Shown here: positions 1 to 6,454 of the stretch, piece after piece
How positions within the stretch are numbered: position 1 is the first letter of the stretch
Layout: each line of letters begins with the position of its first letter
NCBI GenBank assembly: GCA_030596145.1
Contig: JAUVKS010000110.1
Coordinates: forward strand, 1-6,596
DNA length: 6,596 bases
Source: Pseudomonadota bacterium
GTDB lineage: Bacteria; Desulfobacterota; Syntrophia; Syntrophales; JADFWA01
Direction of reading: 5' to 3'
Notes under the pieces: generated by a model
Seen by the model: only the letters and a program-made list of their open reading frames with translations
The model's database searches: none
What the model was told of the DNA's origin: nothing
Program-made: the position numbers and the translations under genes

Positions 1-903
1 TCTCACGTCAACAAGAACGGTAAGCTTTATACGCTGGTTTATGGTAATCCCTGTGCGGTACATATTGATCCTGTTGAAAAGAAACCTCTGTATCATTTTC
101 TTCCTTCAGCCAGTGTGCTTTCTATAGCTACAACCGGGTGCAATTTTCGTTGTCTTAATTGTCAGAACTGGGAGATATCGCAGGTGAGGCCTGAAGATGT
201 CAGGTTTATGGATATGTTTCCTGAGACCGTCGTGAAAGACGCTCGGAAAGCCGGTTGCAGGGGCATCGCCTATACCTATTCCGAACCAACGACTTTTTAT
301 GAATACATGCTGGACACATCCCGGCTGGCACAGGAAGAGAATATCAAAAACATCTGGGTTTCCAATGGTTATATTAATAAGCCTCCTCTTATTGAATTTT
401 GTAAGACACTGGATGGTGCGAATATCGATATCAAGAGTTTTTCCAATGATATCTACTCACGGCTGAATGCCGGCAGATTGAAACCGGTATTGAGAACCCT
501 TATGGTTCTTAAAGAGAAGGGTGTCTGGTTTGAAATAACAACCTTGGTCGTGCCAACCTATACCGATAATATGGAGATGATAAAACGGATGTGCGACTGG
601 ATACTGGAAAATCTCGGGCCTGATTATCCACTTCACTTCTCACGCTTTTATCCCCGGTACAAGTTGACACATCTTCCCCCGACCTCCATTACGTTTCTGG
701 GAAATGCAAGGAAAACTGCAATGGAGATGGGGATTCATTATGTCTATGTGGGTAATGTGCCGCAGGCGGAATCGAATCATACATACTGTCCATCCTGTAA
801 AAAGAAGATTATAGAACGCCTTGGTTATCTGATTACACAAAACGGAATCAAGGATGGGAAGTGCTCTTTTTGTCGGCAGCCGATTGCAGGTGTATGGAAG
901 TAG
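1..903 (+). CDS. amrS: AmmeMemoRadiSam system radical SAM protein AmrS (5' end cut by window)
   Basis: The reading frame is open from base 1, so the N-terminus lies outside the window. The GTG at 115 is internal: the codons before it already match the family (KLYTLVYGNPCAVHIDP, then EKKPLYHFLP). The radical SAM cluster motif CxxxCxxC is at residues 47, 51 and 54 of the 300-residue partial product (codons 139, 151, 160), followed by QNWEIS, which is typical of AmrS and pyruvate-formate-lyase-activase-like proteins. A YTYSEPTTFYEYM stretch and an NIDIKSF stretch are further family signatures. The C-terminus has paired cysteines CPSC (263/266) and CSFC (288/291), likely a zinc-ribbon or extra cluster site. 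The enzyme should bind a 4Fe-4S cluster and cleave S-adenosylmethionine in the cytoplasm. Its substrate is not known to me. AmrA and AmrB partners, if present, would be upstream of the window. The gene ends at TAG 901-903. Confidence 0.9.
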   Translation, partial: SHVNKNGKLYTLVYGNPCAVHIDPVEKKPLYHFLPSASVLSIATTGCNFRCLNCQNWEISQVRPEDVRFMDMFPETVVKDARKAGCRGIAYTYSEPTTFYEYMLDTSRLAQEENIKNIWVSNGYINKPPLIEFCKTLDGANIDIKSFSNDIYSRLNAGRLKPVLRTLMVLKEKGVWFEITTLVVPTYTDNMEMIKRMCDWILENLGPDYPLHFSRFYPRYKLTHLPPTSITFLGNARKTAMEMGIHYVYVGNVPQAESNHTYCPSCKKKIIERLGYLITQNGIKDGKCSFCRQPIAGVWK

Positions 904-941
904 GTGATTACATTTTTAATATGTATTCAAAAGACGACTCT

Positions 942-995
942 GTCGGGCGAGACGCCCGACCTACCACGTGAGTAGGACGGGCGTCCTCGCCTGTC
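942..995. repeat. GC-rich double-hairpin palindrome (REP-like)
   Basis: Bases 942-949 and 953-960 form a perfect 8-bp stem with a 3-nt AGA loop. Bases 976-983 and 988-995 form a second 8-bp stem with one G-T pair and a 4-nt loop. Between them CCTAC (960-964) pairs with GTAGG (972-976), so the two halves are also near-perfect inverted copies of one another (942-964 against 972-995). It lies 39 bp after the amrS stop and is much richer in GC than its surroundings. This layout resembles the repetitive extragenic palindromes that are spread by RAYT-type transposases in many genomes. It could also stop or protect the amrS transcript, but no T-run follows. Only one copy is in this window, so repetition elsewhere is inferred. 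Confidence 0.7.
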
Positions 996-1094
996 TATAA
1001 GGGTAAAGATTAATGCAACTTGGTATAAGCTGGTAATATTTCTTGACCGGTTAACTAAATTTAAGTTATTTTTCACAAGTAAAAGGAGGATCCC

Positions 1095-2198
1095 ATGTCG
1101 ATGAAGATAGCGATATTAACCGGAGGAGGGGACTGCCCCGGTTTGAATGGGGCGATTAAATGGGTGACAAAATCAGCCCTTGATTCTCAGCTTGTGAAGA
1201 AACGTTCTGTCGAGTTTGAAGTTATCGGTATCATGGAGGGTTGGAAAGGGTTGATAGAGGTTGATCCAGATGATCCGGAAAGCCGTGCCCGGCACCTGAA
1301 ATATCTGGACGAAGAGGTAGTCAGGACGTGGGATCGTTATGGAGGAACAAACATTGGAGCATCGCGGACAAACCCCTTTAACCCGAAGAATGATCGGTCA
1401 GAAAGAATGGTTGAAAATATCAAGAAGCTTGGAATCGATATCATCGTGGCGATTGGTGGAGAGGATACCATGGGAGTTGCCTACAAGTTACACAGGTTGG
1501 GGATTAAGACGGTTGGAATTCCTAAAACCATTGACAATGACCTGGTAGGGACCGATTATTCTCTCGGTTTTGATACGGCTGTGAACATCATCATGGAGGA
1601 GGTTGATAGGTTGCGTACCACGGCGGGTTCTCATGGACGCATCTTTGTTGTGGAGACGATGGGACGTCATGCCGGCTGGCTCGCACTTCATGGAGGTGAA
1701 TGCAGCGGTGCGTATATTATCCTGATTCCCGAGTATCCTTTCGACATGAATCGTGTATGTGAACTTCTCCGCGAGCGGGAGGGAAGGGAGATACAGTATA
1801 GCATTGTTGTTGTTTCAGAAGGGGCAAAACCGAAAGGGAGGGAGGGAATTTACAAGGATGAAAAGGTTGACGATTTTGGACACCGTTCCCTCGGAGGAAT
1901 TGCCAGGTATGTTGCAGAGGAGATTGAAAAGGAGACAGGCTTTGAATCGCGTTACGTGATTCTAAGCCATCTGCAGAGAGGTGGCACACCATCGTCCCGT
2001 GATCGTTTGATGGCCAGGTGGTATGGTATTTCGGCGGTAGATATGATTCTCAACGAGGATTTTGGTCGCATGGCGAGCCTTTTGCATGGAGAGATCACAT
2101 CGGTTCCTCTCAAGGAGGCCATAGATAGAATGAAACCTGTTGATGTGGACAAGTATTACGATACCGAAAGGTACAACGGGCGCAGGACTATTCTGTAG
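1095..2198 (+). CDS. pfp: 6-phosphofructokinase, predicted pyrophosphate-dependent
   Basis: Interconverts fructose 6-phosphate and fructose 1,6-bisphosphate in glycolysis and gluconeogenesis, in the cytoplasm. The 367-aa product has the usual single-domain PfkA length. Visible motifs are GGGDCPGLN (10-18), GGEDT (121-125), PKTIDND (143-149, catalytic base D147), MGRHAG (189-194) and HLQRGG (292-297). The two residues that separate donors are D124 (Gly104 in E. coli PfkA) and K144 (Gly124 in E. coli). Asp plus Lys is the known signature of PPi-dependent enzymes, and GGED is typical of the group that includes actinomycete PPi-PFK. PPi use, and therefore reversibility, is inferred from these residues. 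The start is ATG 1095: an AAGGAGG Shine-Dalgarno (1083-1089) sits 5 nt upstream, and a second in-frame ATG is at 1101. The gene stands alone, with 191 bp to amrS; I see no convincing promoter or terminator. Confidence 0.93.
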   Translation: MSMKIAILTGGGDCPGLNGAIKWVTKSALDSQLVKKRSVEFEVIGIMEGWKGLIEVDPDDPESRARHLKYLDEEVVRTWDRYGGTNIGASRTNPFNPKNDRSERMVENIKKLGIDIIVAIGGEDTMGVAYKLHRLGIKTVGIPKTIDNDLVGTDYSLGFDTAVNIIMEEVDRLRTTAGSHGRIFVVETMGRHAGWLALHGGECSGAYIILIPEYPFDMNRVCELLREREGREIQYSIVVVSEGAKPKGREGIYKDEKVDDFGHRSLGGIARYVAEEIEKETGFESRYVILSHLQRGGTPSSRDRLMARWYGISAVDMILNEDFGRMASLLHGEITSVPLKEAIDRMKPVDVDKYYDTERYNGRRTIL

Positions 2199-2450
2199 AT
2201 TGCCGGATTTAAACATAAAATTCATTTGCTGCAATATTAACAGAAAAAAACCCTAAAACATCAGAAAACGTTACTCTGCCATACCTCACGGTTATTAACT
2301 TTTATAATGACAGGAAAGTTTGGGTACAATAAAGCTATATGCAGTTTTTGATTTGATGCTTTTGTTACGTACAGTAAACGAATACCTTGAATTTTCGGGC
2401 TCTCAATTAAAAACGACAAATATAGAAAACCCCTGTTGTCAACAAATAGA
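2199..2450. other. Intergenic spacer, no gene seen
   Basis: This AT-rich stretch between the phosphofructokinase stop and the left end of the insertion sequence has no ORF with family-like sequence, no clear hairpin followed by a T-run, and no recognised RNA. The ORF that starts near 2320 on the plus strand runs into the antisense of the transposase and is not believed. Confidence 0.5.
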
Positions 2451-2451
2451 A

Positions 2452-2486
2452 CTGTCCGGTTTTGTAGCAAATGAATTGTCCGCTTT
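2452..2486 (+). repeat. Left terminal inverted repeat of the insertion sequence
   Basis: Begins CTGTCCGG (2452-2459), with a second, weaker box TTGTCCGC at 2476-2483. Read inward it matches the right end (3563 back to 3529) at about 26 of 35 positions. Two boxes spaced 24 bp apart suggest two transposase binding sites per end. Confidence 0.7.
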
Positions 2487-2518
2487 GTACTTCCCTGGGA
2501 AGGTGGCGAGCGGCGGAC

Positions 2519-3504
2519 CTACGCTGCCTTTCCTTTTTTGGACTCCTTCAGTTTTCCCTGTGCATCATAATCAGCCAACTTTCTCGGACCATGAAAAACA
2601 GCCAGCGAGCCGTCCGTGTACCGATGAACACGCACCCTGACCCTGACGTAATGGCATCGGTGCCGGTTGGCCACGTCCATCGTGATGATTTCATACAGGG
2701 CCAATTCTCTGGGAAGCCGACCCTGATGCGTACTGAAGGCCCGTTCGCTTCGCCCCCGTGCTTCCGGAGAATAGGCAGGGATCATCCCTATCCCTAACTG
2801 CTTCTCATGGTGCGCCCAAACTGGGTGAGCTGCCCTTTACTTACCTTTCTCCCAGTCTCAGGCGTGTATCAGTAATGACTTCCACGATCGGTGTAGAGTG
2901 AACTGAACAGACCCCTTTGAAGGATGACATCCCGTATCCCCAGAAAGCTGCTGGCTGTGCCTTCCTCCTAGACAAAGAACATACTGTAGTGTTCGTTTGT
3001 CGCGTCATCCATTGTCACGATCAGATCCCACTTCTTCCCCTGCACCCACTCATGGGTACTGCCGTCCTGGTGCAGCATCATGCCCGGCAGAGGGGAACGT
3101 TCCCGGCGCTTCCGGTGGGTATCCTTTCTGGCAGCCCTGGAAACCAACCCTCTCGATTGAAGTATTTTCTTGACCTAGGTGTAGCTCCTCTGCCCTCCAT
3201 CACGCCGATACCACGAATAAAAGTGCTTTACCTTCCAGCCCCGGTACCGACCCTCGTACTGCTCAACAAGCGCTATAACTTCATCCACGGGAGCTCGACG
3301 TGATGATGCTTGTGTCAAACGCTTGTCCAACAATCCTTCTATACCGCTTTCCTCGTAGCGATCAATGTAACGCCGAAACGTCCGAGCGCACACCCCCAGC
3401 ATCAGTGCTGCTTCTTCCTGGTTTAATCGACCTTCCGTCCAAATCCCATACGCCTCTTCAAATCGCATCTTCCGAATCTCCTGTAACAACTCTGTCTATC
3501 TCAT
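2519..3504 (-). pseudogene. ISNCY-like DDE transposase, inactivated
   Basis: The original start appears to be ATG 3504-3502, with AGGAGG (3516-3511) 6 nt upstream. Codon 3 is TAG (3498-3496), after which the frame continues ELLQEIRKMRFEEAYG. A helix-turn-helix region follows (RLNQEEAALMLGVCARTFRR, then RYEESGIEGLLDKRL). Further in-frame stops are TAG at 3177-3175 (between SYT and VKK, where a Trp is expected), TAG at 2970-2968 (after MFFV) and TGA at 2871-2869 (after SHY, Trp expected). A one-base loss near 2803-2806 shifts the frame between FGRTM and KQLGIGMIPAYS. All three DDE acidic positions can still be recognised (TMDDA, YTDRG, GRSERAF). After DVANR the sequence jumps to HRCHYVRVRVRVHRY, so roughly 100 residues seem to be missing near 2655. 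The gene ends at TAG 2521-2519. It encodes no full-length protein. Confidence 0.88.
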
Positions 3505-3528
3505 TGGCCACCTCCTGGTGACCATTCT

Positions 3529-3563
3529 AAACCGGACAGATTACGTGCCACAACTCCGGACAG
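3529..3563 (-). repeat. Right terminal inverted repeat of the insertion sequence
   Basis: CCGGACAG occurs at 3532-3539 and again at 3556-3563, exactly 24 bp apart, mirroring the left end. The inner copy lies just upstream of the transposase ribosome-binding site. Confidence 0.7.
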
Positions 3564-3634
3564 ATTACTTACTTCTTACACAAGGACTTTGCGGCTTGCT
3601 CTGTTGGCTCAAATGTTTTATACTTCATTTAAGT

Positions 3635-3643
3635 AAACGAAGT
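3635..3643 (+). repeat. Target site duplication, left copy
   Basis: AAACGAAGT directly abuts the left MITE end at 3644 and is identical to the right copy at 3814-3822. Confidence 0.75.
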
Positions 3644-3813
3644 CACTACTGTCCGGCTAATTTGAATATTTGGCAATTTCCAACTGCAAGTTATTGAATT
3701 CATTGATCTCAGTATTTGAAAAAAATTGAAGTCGATAAATCAAAAAACTGCTGTAACCTTCTATTATTAATAGATATTTTTACCGGTCAAGAAAATTTAA
3801 CCGGACAGCAGTG
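3644..3813. mobile_element. MITE-like non-coding element, 170 bp
   Basis: The left end reads inward CACTACTGTCCGGCTAATTT (3644-3663). The right end reads inward from 3813 to 3793 as the same sequence with two substitutions and one extra A. Both ends are flanked by the exact 9-bp direct repeat AAACGAAGT. The interior is AT-rich and has no meaningful ORF, so the element must have been moved by a transposase made elsewhere. The ends share the core CTGTCCGG with the neighbouring dead insertion sequence, but the sequence after the core and the single box per end differ. A 9-bp duplication is known for some IS4-family members (IS10, IS50); parentage is not settled here. Its right end is 69 bp before the start of the next gene. 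Confidence 0.8.
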
Positions 3814-3822
3814 AAACGAAGT
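3814..3822 (+). repeat. Target site duplication, right copy
   Basis: AAACGAAGT directly follows the right MITE end at 3813 and is identical to 3635-3643. Confidence 0.75.
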
Positions 3823-3867
3823 ATAAAAAATGAAAAGTATCTTTAGTTGGTTTAACTTGTTAGCGGA

Positions 3868-3885
3868 AAGAGGGATCAGGTTTTG
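3868..3885 (+). promoter_or_regulatory. Ribosome-binding site and TTG start of the fusion gene
   Basis: AAGAGGG (3868-3874) lies 8 nt before TTG 3883-3885. An in-frame TAA at 3853-3855 blocks any longer frame, and there is no ATG or GTG in between, so TTG is the best start. Confidence 0.6.
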
Positions 3886-5772
3886 AATCGCGAATCTGGA
3901 GAAATAGAAGAACTAAAGAAAATATATCCTGAAAAGTTTGCGCCTGAGGATAAGATATTCAGCAGTATCAATCGGGGTGATCGAATATTTATCGCTACAG
4001 GTTGTGGAGAACCTCAATACCTTGTCCGTGCCCTTATAAATTACGTACAATCCCACCCAAAGGCTTTTTTTGATGCCGAAGTTCTCCATGTATGGACTCT
4101 CGGTGTTGCCCCGTACACGGATGAAAAACTCAAGCACAATTTCCGGCATAATTCATTCTTTATAGGCAAACACACCAGAGACTCCGTTAATAAAGGTATG
4201 TCCGACTACACGCCCATCTTTTTGTCAGAAGTTCCTGATATGATATATCGCGAAGTCGTTTCCATTGATATCGCTCTCATCCAGACATCTCTCCCGGATA
4301 AACATGGTTACATGAGCCTCGGTGTAAGTGTCGATATTGTGAAAGCCGCGACGGAAAAGGCTTCAACAGTGATAGCTCAAGTTAACTCAAGTATGCCCCG
4401 CATACATGGTGACGGCTTTATACATGTAAGCGATGTAGCTTTTATCGTTCCCTGTAATGAACCTCTACTGGAATATAGTGCGGGTGTCGAAACCGAAGCA
4501 ATAGAGCGAATTGGAAAGCATATATCACGTCTGGTTGAAGACGGAGATACGATTCAGGTGGGATACGGAAACATTCCCAACGCGATTTTGTCCAATCTCT
4601 ATGATAAGAAACATCTTGGAATACATACGGAACTTGTCAGTGACGGCATTGTTGAGTTGATGAAGAAAGGGGTTATAGACAATTCAAAAAAGAGTATCAA
4701 TCGGGGAAAGACAATCGCAACATTCTGTATGGGGACAAGGGCAACTTATGAATATTTACATGACAACCCCATGATAGAGTTTAGAACGATTGATTACACA
4801 AACAATCCCCTGATTATAGCTCAACATGACAACATGACCGCTATAAATACGGCTCTGGAAATAGATCTTACCGGGCAAGCCAGTGCGGAGTCCATAGGAA
4901 AGACTTTTTATAGCGGGATAGGGGGACAGGCCGATTTTATGAGGGGTGCTATATTGTCCCGGAAAGGAAAGACGATACTTGCTATTCAGTCAGTGGCAGC
5001 AGATGATAGTGTTTCAAGGATAGTACCTTTTCTTAAAGAGGGGGCGGGAGTAACCCTAAACAGAGGGGATATTCATTATGTCGTAACTGAATACGGGATA
5101 GTATATTTGCACGGGAAAAATATAAGGGAACGGACTATGGAGCTGATAGCCATTGCCCATCCAAAATTCAGACCCTGGCTCATAGAAGAAGCGAAAAAAG
5201 CAAATCTTATTTACAAGGATCAAGCATTTATACCTGGGAAAAAAGGAGAATATCCCGAAGATCTGGAAACTTACAAAACAACAAAGACAGGGTTTAACAT
5301 TTTTTTAAGACCTGTAAGAATAAGTGACGAACCATTACTAAAAGATTTTTTCTATTCTCTATCAGACAAAAGTCTCTATCGAAGGTTTTTTTCGAGGCGG
5401 CAAGACATGCCTCATGAACGATTGCAGGATTTTGTAATCATTGATCATACAAAGGAAACGATGATTCTTGCTGTAATAGGAAGTAAAGAAAAAGAGGAAA
5501 TTGTAGGAGTTGGCCAATATGGAATAGAAGAGAAGAGGCATACGGCGGAAGTGGCATTTGCGGTAAGGGATGATTATCAGAATAGGAGAATAGGAACAGA
5601 ATTGCTTTCTTATCTCACCTATCTGGCAAAGAGACAGGGACTTTTAGGTTTTACTGCAGAAGTGCTGACTGAGAATAAACCGATGTTTAATGTATTTGAA
5701 AAGATCGGTTTTGACATTCAAAGGAGAACTAGTATGGGAGTGTGTGAAATGAATATGGCGTTTAGGGAGTAA
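3883..5772 (+). CDS. Bifunctional acetyl-CoA hydrolase/transferase family protein with C-terminal GNAT domain
   Basis: 629 aa in two parts. Residues 1 to about 440 are a class I acyl-CoA transferase/hydrolase of the acetyl-CoA hydrolase and 4-hydroxybutyrate CoA-transferase type. E250 in GIHTELVSDG sits where the family has its catalytic glutamate, which forms the glutamyl-CoA thioester; IGGQADF (346-352) is the conserved glycine-rich loop. Residues from about 472 to 627 are a GNAT acetyltransferase beginning FLRPVRISDEPLLKDFF, close to the GNAT part of Pat-type protein lysine acetyltransferases; the acetyl-CoA-binding motif is QNRRIGT (566-572). The protein is probably cytoplasmic. The first part would move CoA between acetyl-CoA and a carboxylate, or hydrolyse it; the second may acylate a protein lysine. 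Specific substrates are not visible. This fusion is a known architecture. The start is TTG 3883. The next gene begins six bases after the stop, so the two were probably co-translated. Confidence 0.92.
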   Translation: MNRESGEIEELKKIYPEKFAPEDKIFSSINRGDRIFIATGCGEPQYLVRALINYVQSHPKAFFDAEVLHVWTLGVAPYTDEKLKHNFRHNSFFIGKHTRDSVNKGMSDYTPIFLSEVPDMIYREVVSIDIALIQTSLPDKHGYMSLGVSVDIVKAATEKASTVIAQVNSSMPRIHGDGFIHVSDVAFIVPCNEPLLEYSAGVETEAIERIGKHISRLVEDGDTIQVGYGNIPNAILSNLYDKKHLGIHTELVSDGIVELMKKGVIDNSKKSINRGKTIATFCMGTRATYEYLHDNPMIEFRTIDYTNNPLIIAQHDNMTAINTALEIDLTGQASAESIGKTFYSGIGGQADFMRGAILSRKGKTILAIQSVAADDSVSRIVPFLKEGAGVTLNRGDIHYVVTEYGIVYLHGKNIRERTMELIAIAHPKFRPWLIEEAKKANLIYKDQAFIPGKKGEYPEDLETYKTTKTGFNIFLRPVRISDEPLLKDFFYSLSDKSLYRRFFSRRQDMPHERLQDFVIIDHTKETMILAVIGSKEKEEIVGVGQYGIEEKRHTAEVAFAVRDDYQNRRIGTELLSYLTYLAKRQGLLGFTAEVLTENKPMFNVFEKIGFDIQRRTSMGVCEMNMAFRE

Positions 5773-5778
5773 AATGAT

Positions 5779-5999
5779 ATGATGAAAAATAATTATCCTG
5801 ATATAAAACACCTTTTTGAACCAGAATCTATTGCTATCATTGGTGCATCTCATGACAAGGACAAAATAGGTAGTAAGGTTGTGGAAAATATCTTATCAGG
5901 TGGATATAAGGGTCGTGTGTATCCAGTAAATCCCAGAGGGGGGGGGAATATTCGGTATCCGTGCATATGAAGATTTGGAAGCAATTGATAACACTATTG
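5779..5999 (+). pseudogene. NDP-forming acyl-CoA synthetase / Pat-like CoA-binding protein, N-terminal fragment
   Basis: Starts at ATG 5779 (a second ATG follows at 5782), 6 nt after the fusion gene, with AGGGAG (5764-5769) as ribosome-binding site inside that gene's end. The product begins FEPESIAIIGASHDKDKIG and continues GGYKGRVYPVNPRGG, the Rossmann CoA-binding domain of ADP-forming acetyl-CoA synthetases and Pat-type acetyltransferases. A run of nine G at 5938-5946 shifts the frame, giving a stop at 5968-5970 (63 aa). With one G fewer the frame continues IFGIRAYEDLEAIDNTI, as the family expects, and then homology ends abruptly at about 5999, where foreign sequence begins. Intact relatives are several hundred residues long. 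Even if the G-run were a sequencing error the gene would remain truncated. Function would be acyl-CoA plus ADP and phosphate to acid plus ATP, or protein acetylation. Confidence 0.8.
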
Positions 6000-6111
6000 C
6001 TTTTGGTAATGCCATCGGTTTAGGGACCTTTCCCTTGAACCGGTTTGGATGTTTTTCAAAGGCTATTTCCAATACCTTTTCCTTATCTTTCTTACCGCCC
6101 TTGTCTCCCAT
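5896..6111 (-). pseudogene. Chimeric small ORF: lysine-rich protein start joined to an IS3-type transposase tail
   Basis: From ATG 6111-6109, with an AAGGAG-type ribosome-binding site about 7 nt upstream on the minus strand, the frame encodes 71 aa. It begins MGDKGGKKDKEK, like small lysine-rich proteins of unknown function found in several bacteria. It then changes to AFEKHPNRFKGKVPKPMALPKA, which resembles the conserved end of IS3-family transposases (the HPERF...LP.AVWIN region), but stops short of the final WIN. Past about 5998 the frame is only antisense to the acyl-CoA synthetase fragment. The assignments are from recalled family likeness. Two breakpoints (near 6075 and 5999) are inferred. 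Whether any peptide is made is unknown. Confidence 0.45.
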
Positions 6112-6454
6112 TACATCTCTCCTTTTCCTGCTGTCCAAAACATCTTCTCGCAGCGTGGTTTCCTATTGCAACCACAGTAGGCCCATCATTAATTGTTATC
6201 TTGTATACTTTTCAAAATCCGTCAATTACCGATTTCAGGAAGGAACAATATACTGAGGCCGGATCTTAGACCATAGAATTTGACGATAATTTGCCAATCA
6301 ATTTAACCTTGAATCAGAGAACTTCTTTCCATGTATGGACCGCATCTCATAACTTCGCAGTCGATTTTTAAAGTTCAAACAGCTGCTTAATATCTACAAT
6401 CAGTTTTTATCGTTTTGGTGAATGATTACAAGCTCAATCTCCTTTCTCTTATGA
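6112..6454. other. Region without a recognised gene
   Basis: AT-rich and non-coding as far as I can tell. It contains a small inverted repeat GTGGTT/AACCAC (6155-6160 and 6170-6175) with no T-run, and the leader of the minus-strand chimeric ORF at its left edge. Plus-strand ORFs that reach to 6256 and 6269 run through the IS-like relic in antisense and match nothing I know. It is probably debris from rearrangement. Confidence 0.4.

Larger units (their letters stand above)
2452..3563 (-). mobile_element. Degenerate insertion sequence, ISNCY-like
   Basis: About 1.1 kb of decayed insertion sequence bounded by imperfect inverted repeats (2452-2486 and 3529-3563). Its only gene is a broken DDE transposase on the minus strand. 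The family call rests on recalled likeness of the protein (HTH segment, FYSWYRRDGG, MMLHQDGS, YTDRGSHY, IPAYSPEARGRSERAF, VFHGPRKLA) to transposases usually labelled ISNCY; it has not been searched. I see no obvious target duplication just outside the repeats, so the exact termini may be off by a base or two. The element is shorter than intact relatives because of an internal deletion and cannot move by itself. Confidence 0.8.
3616..3828. repeat. 34-nt hairpin split by a MITE insertion
   Basis: Removing the 170-bp element and one copy of its 9-bp target duplication joins 3616-3643 to 3823-3828. The restored sequence is a hairpin with 15-nt arms (14 of 15 pairs) and the loop AAGT (3631-3634). 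The left arm is 3616-3630 (TTTTATACTTCATTT). The right arm is AAACGAAGT at 3635-3643 followed by ATAAAA at 3823-3828. Its own role is unknown; it could have been a bidirectional terminator or an older mobile-element end. Confidence 0.7.

Noticed and set aside
942..995. Intrinsic terminator of amrS.
   Set aside because: The stems are strong, but no T-run follows either one.
1039..1051. A 13-nt match (TTTCTTGACCGGT) between the pfp leader and, inverted, the right inner part of the MITE (3782-3794).
   Set aside because: A 13-mer shared on either strand of a 6.6-kb window is close to chance expectation, and no terminal-repeat sequence accompanies it.
1043..1071. Possible promoter TTGACC for pfp.
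   Set aside because: At 16-18 bp spacing there is no acceptable -10 box, only TTATTT.
2320..3303. Plus-strand ORFs at 2320-2640, 2471-2797 and 2917-3303.
   Set aside because: They lie antisense to recognisable transposase sequence and have no family-like composition or ribosome-binding sites.
2869..3498. Recoding of UAG (for example pyrrolysine) to rescue the transposase.
   Set aside because: A TGA stop, a frameshift and an internal deletion are also present, and TAG serves as an ordinary terminator at 901-903 and 2196-2198.
3797..3827. Hybrid promoter with -35 from the MITE (TTAACC) and -10 TATAAA upstream of the fusion gene.
   Set aside because: The spacing is 19 bp and the -35 match is poor, so it is too weak to list.
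6045..6269. Plus-strand ORFs of 74 and 93 codons near the synthetase break.
   Set aside because: They overlap the minus-strand IS-like relic in another frame, lack a convincing ribosome-binding site and resemble no family I know.
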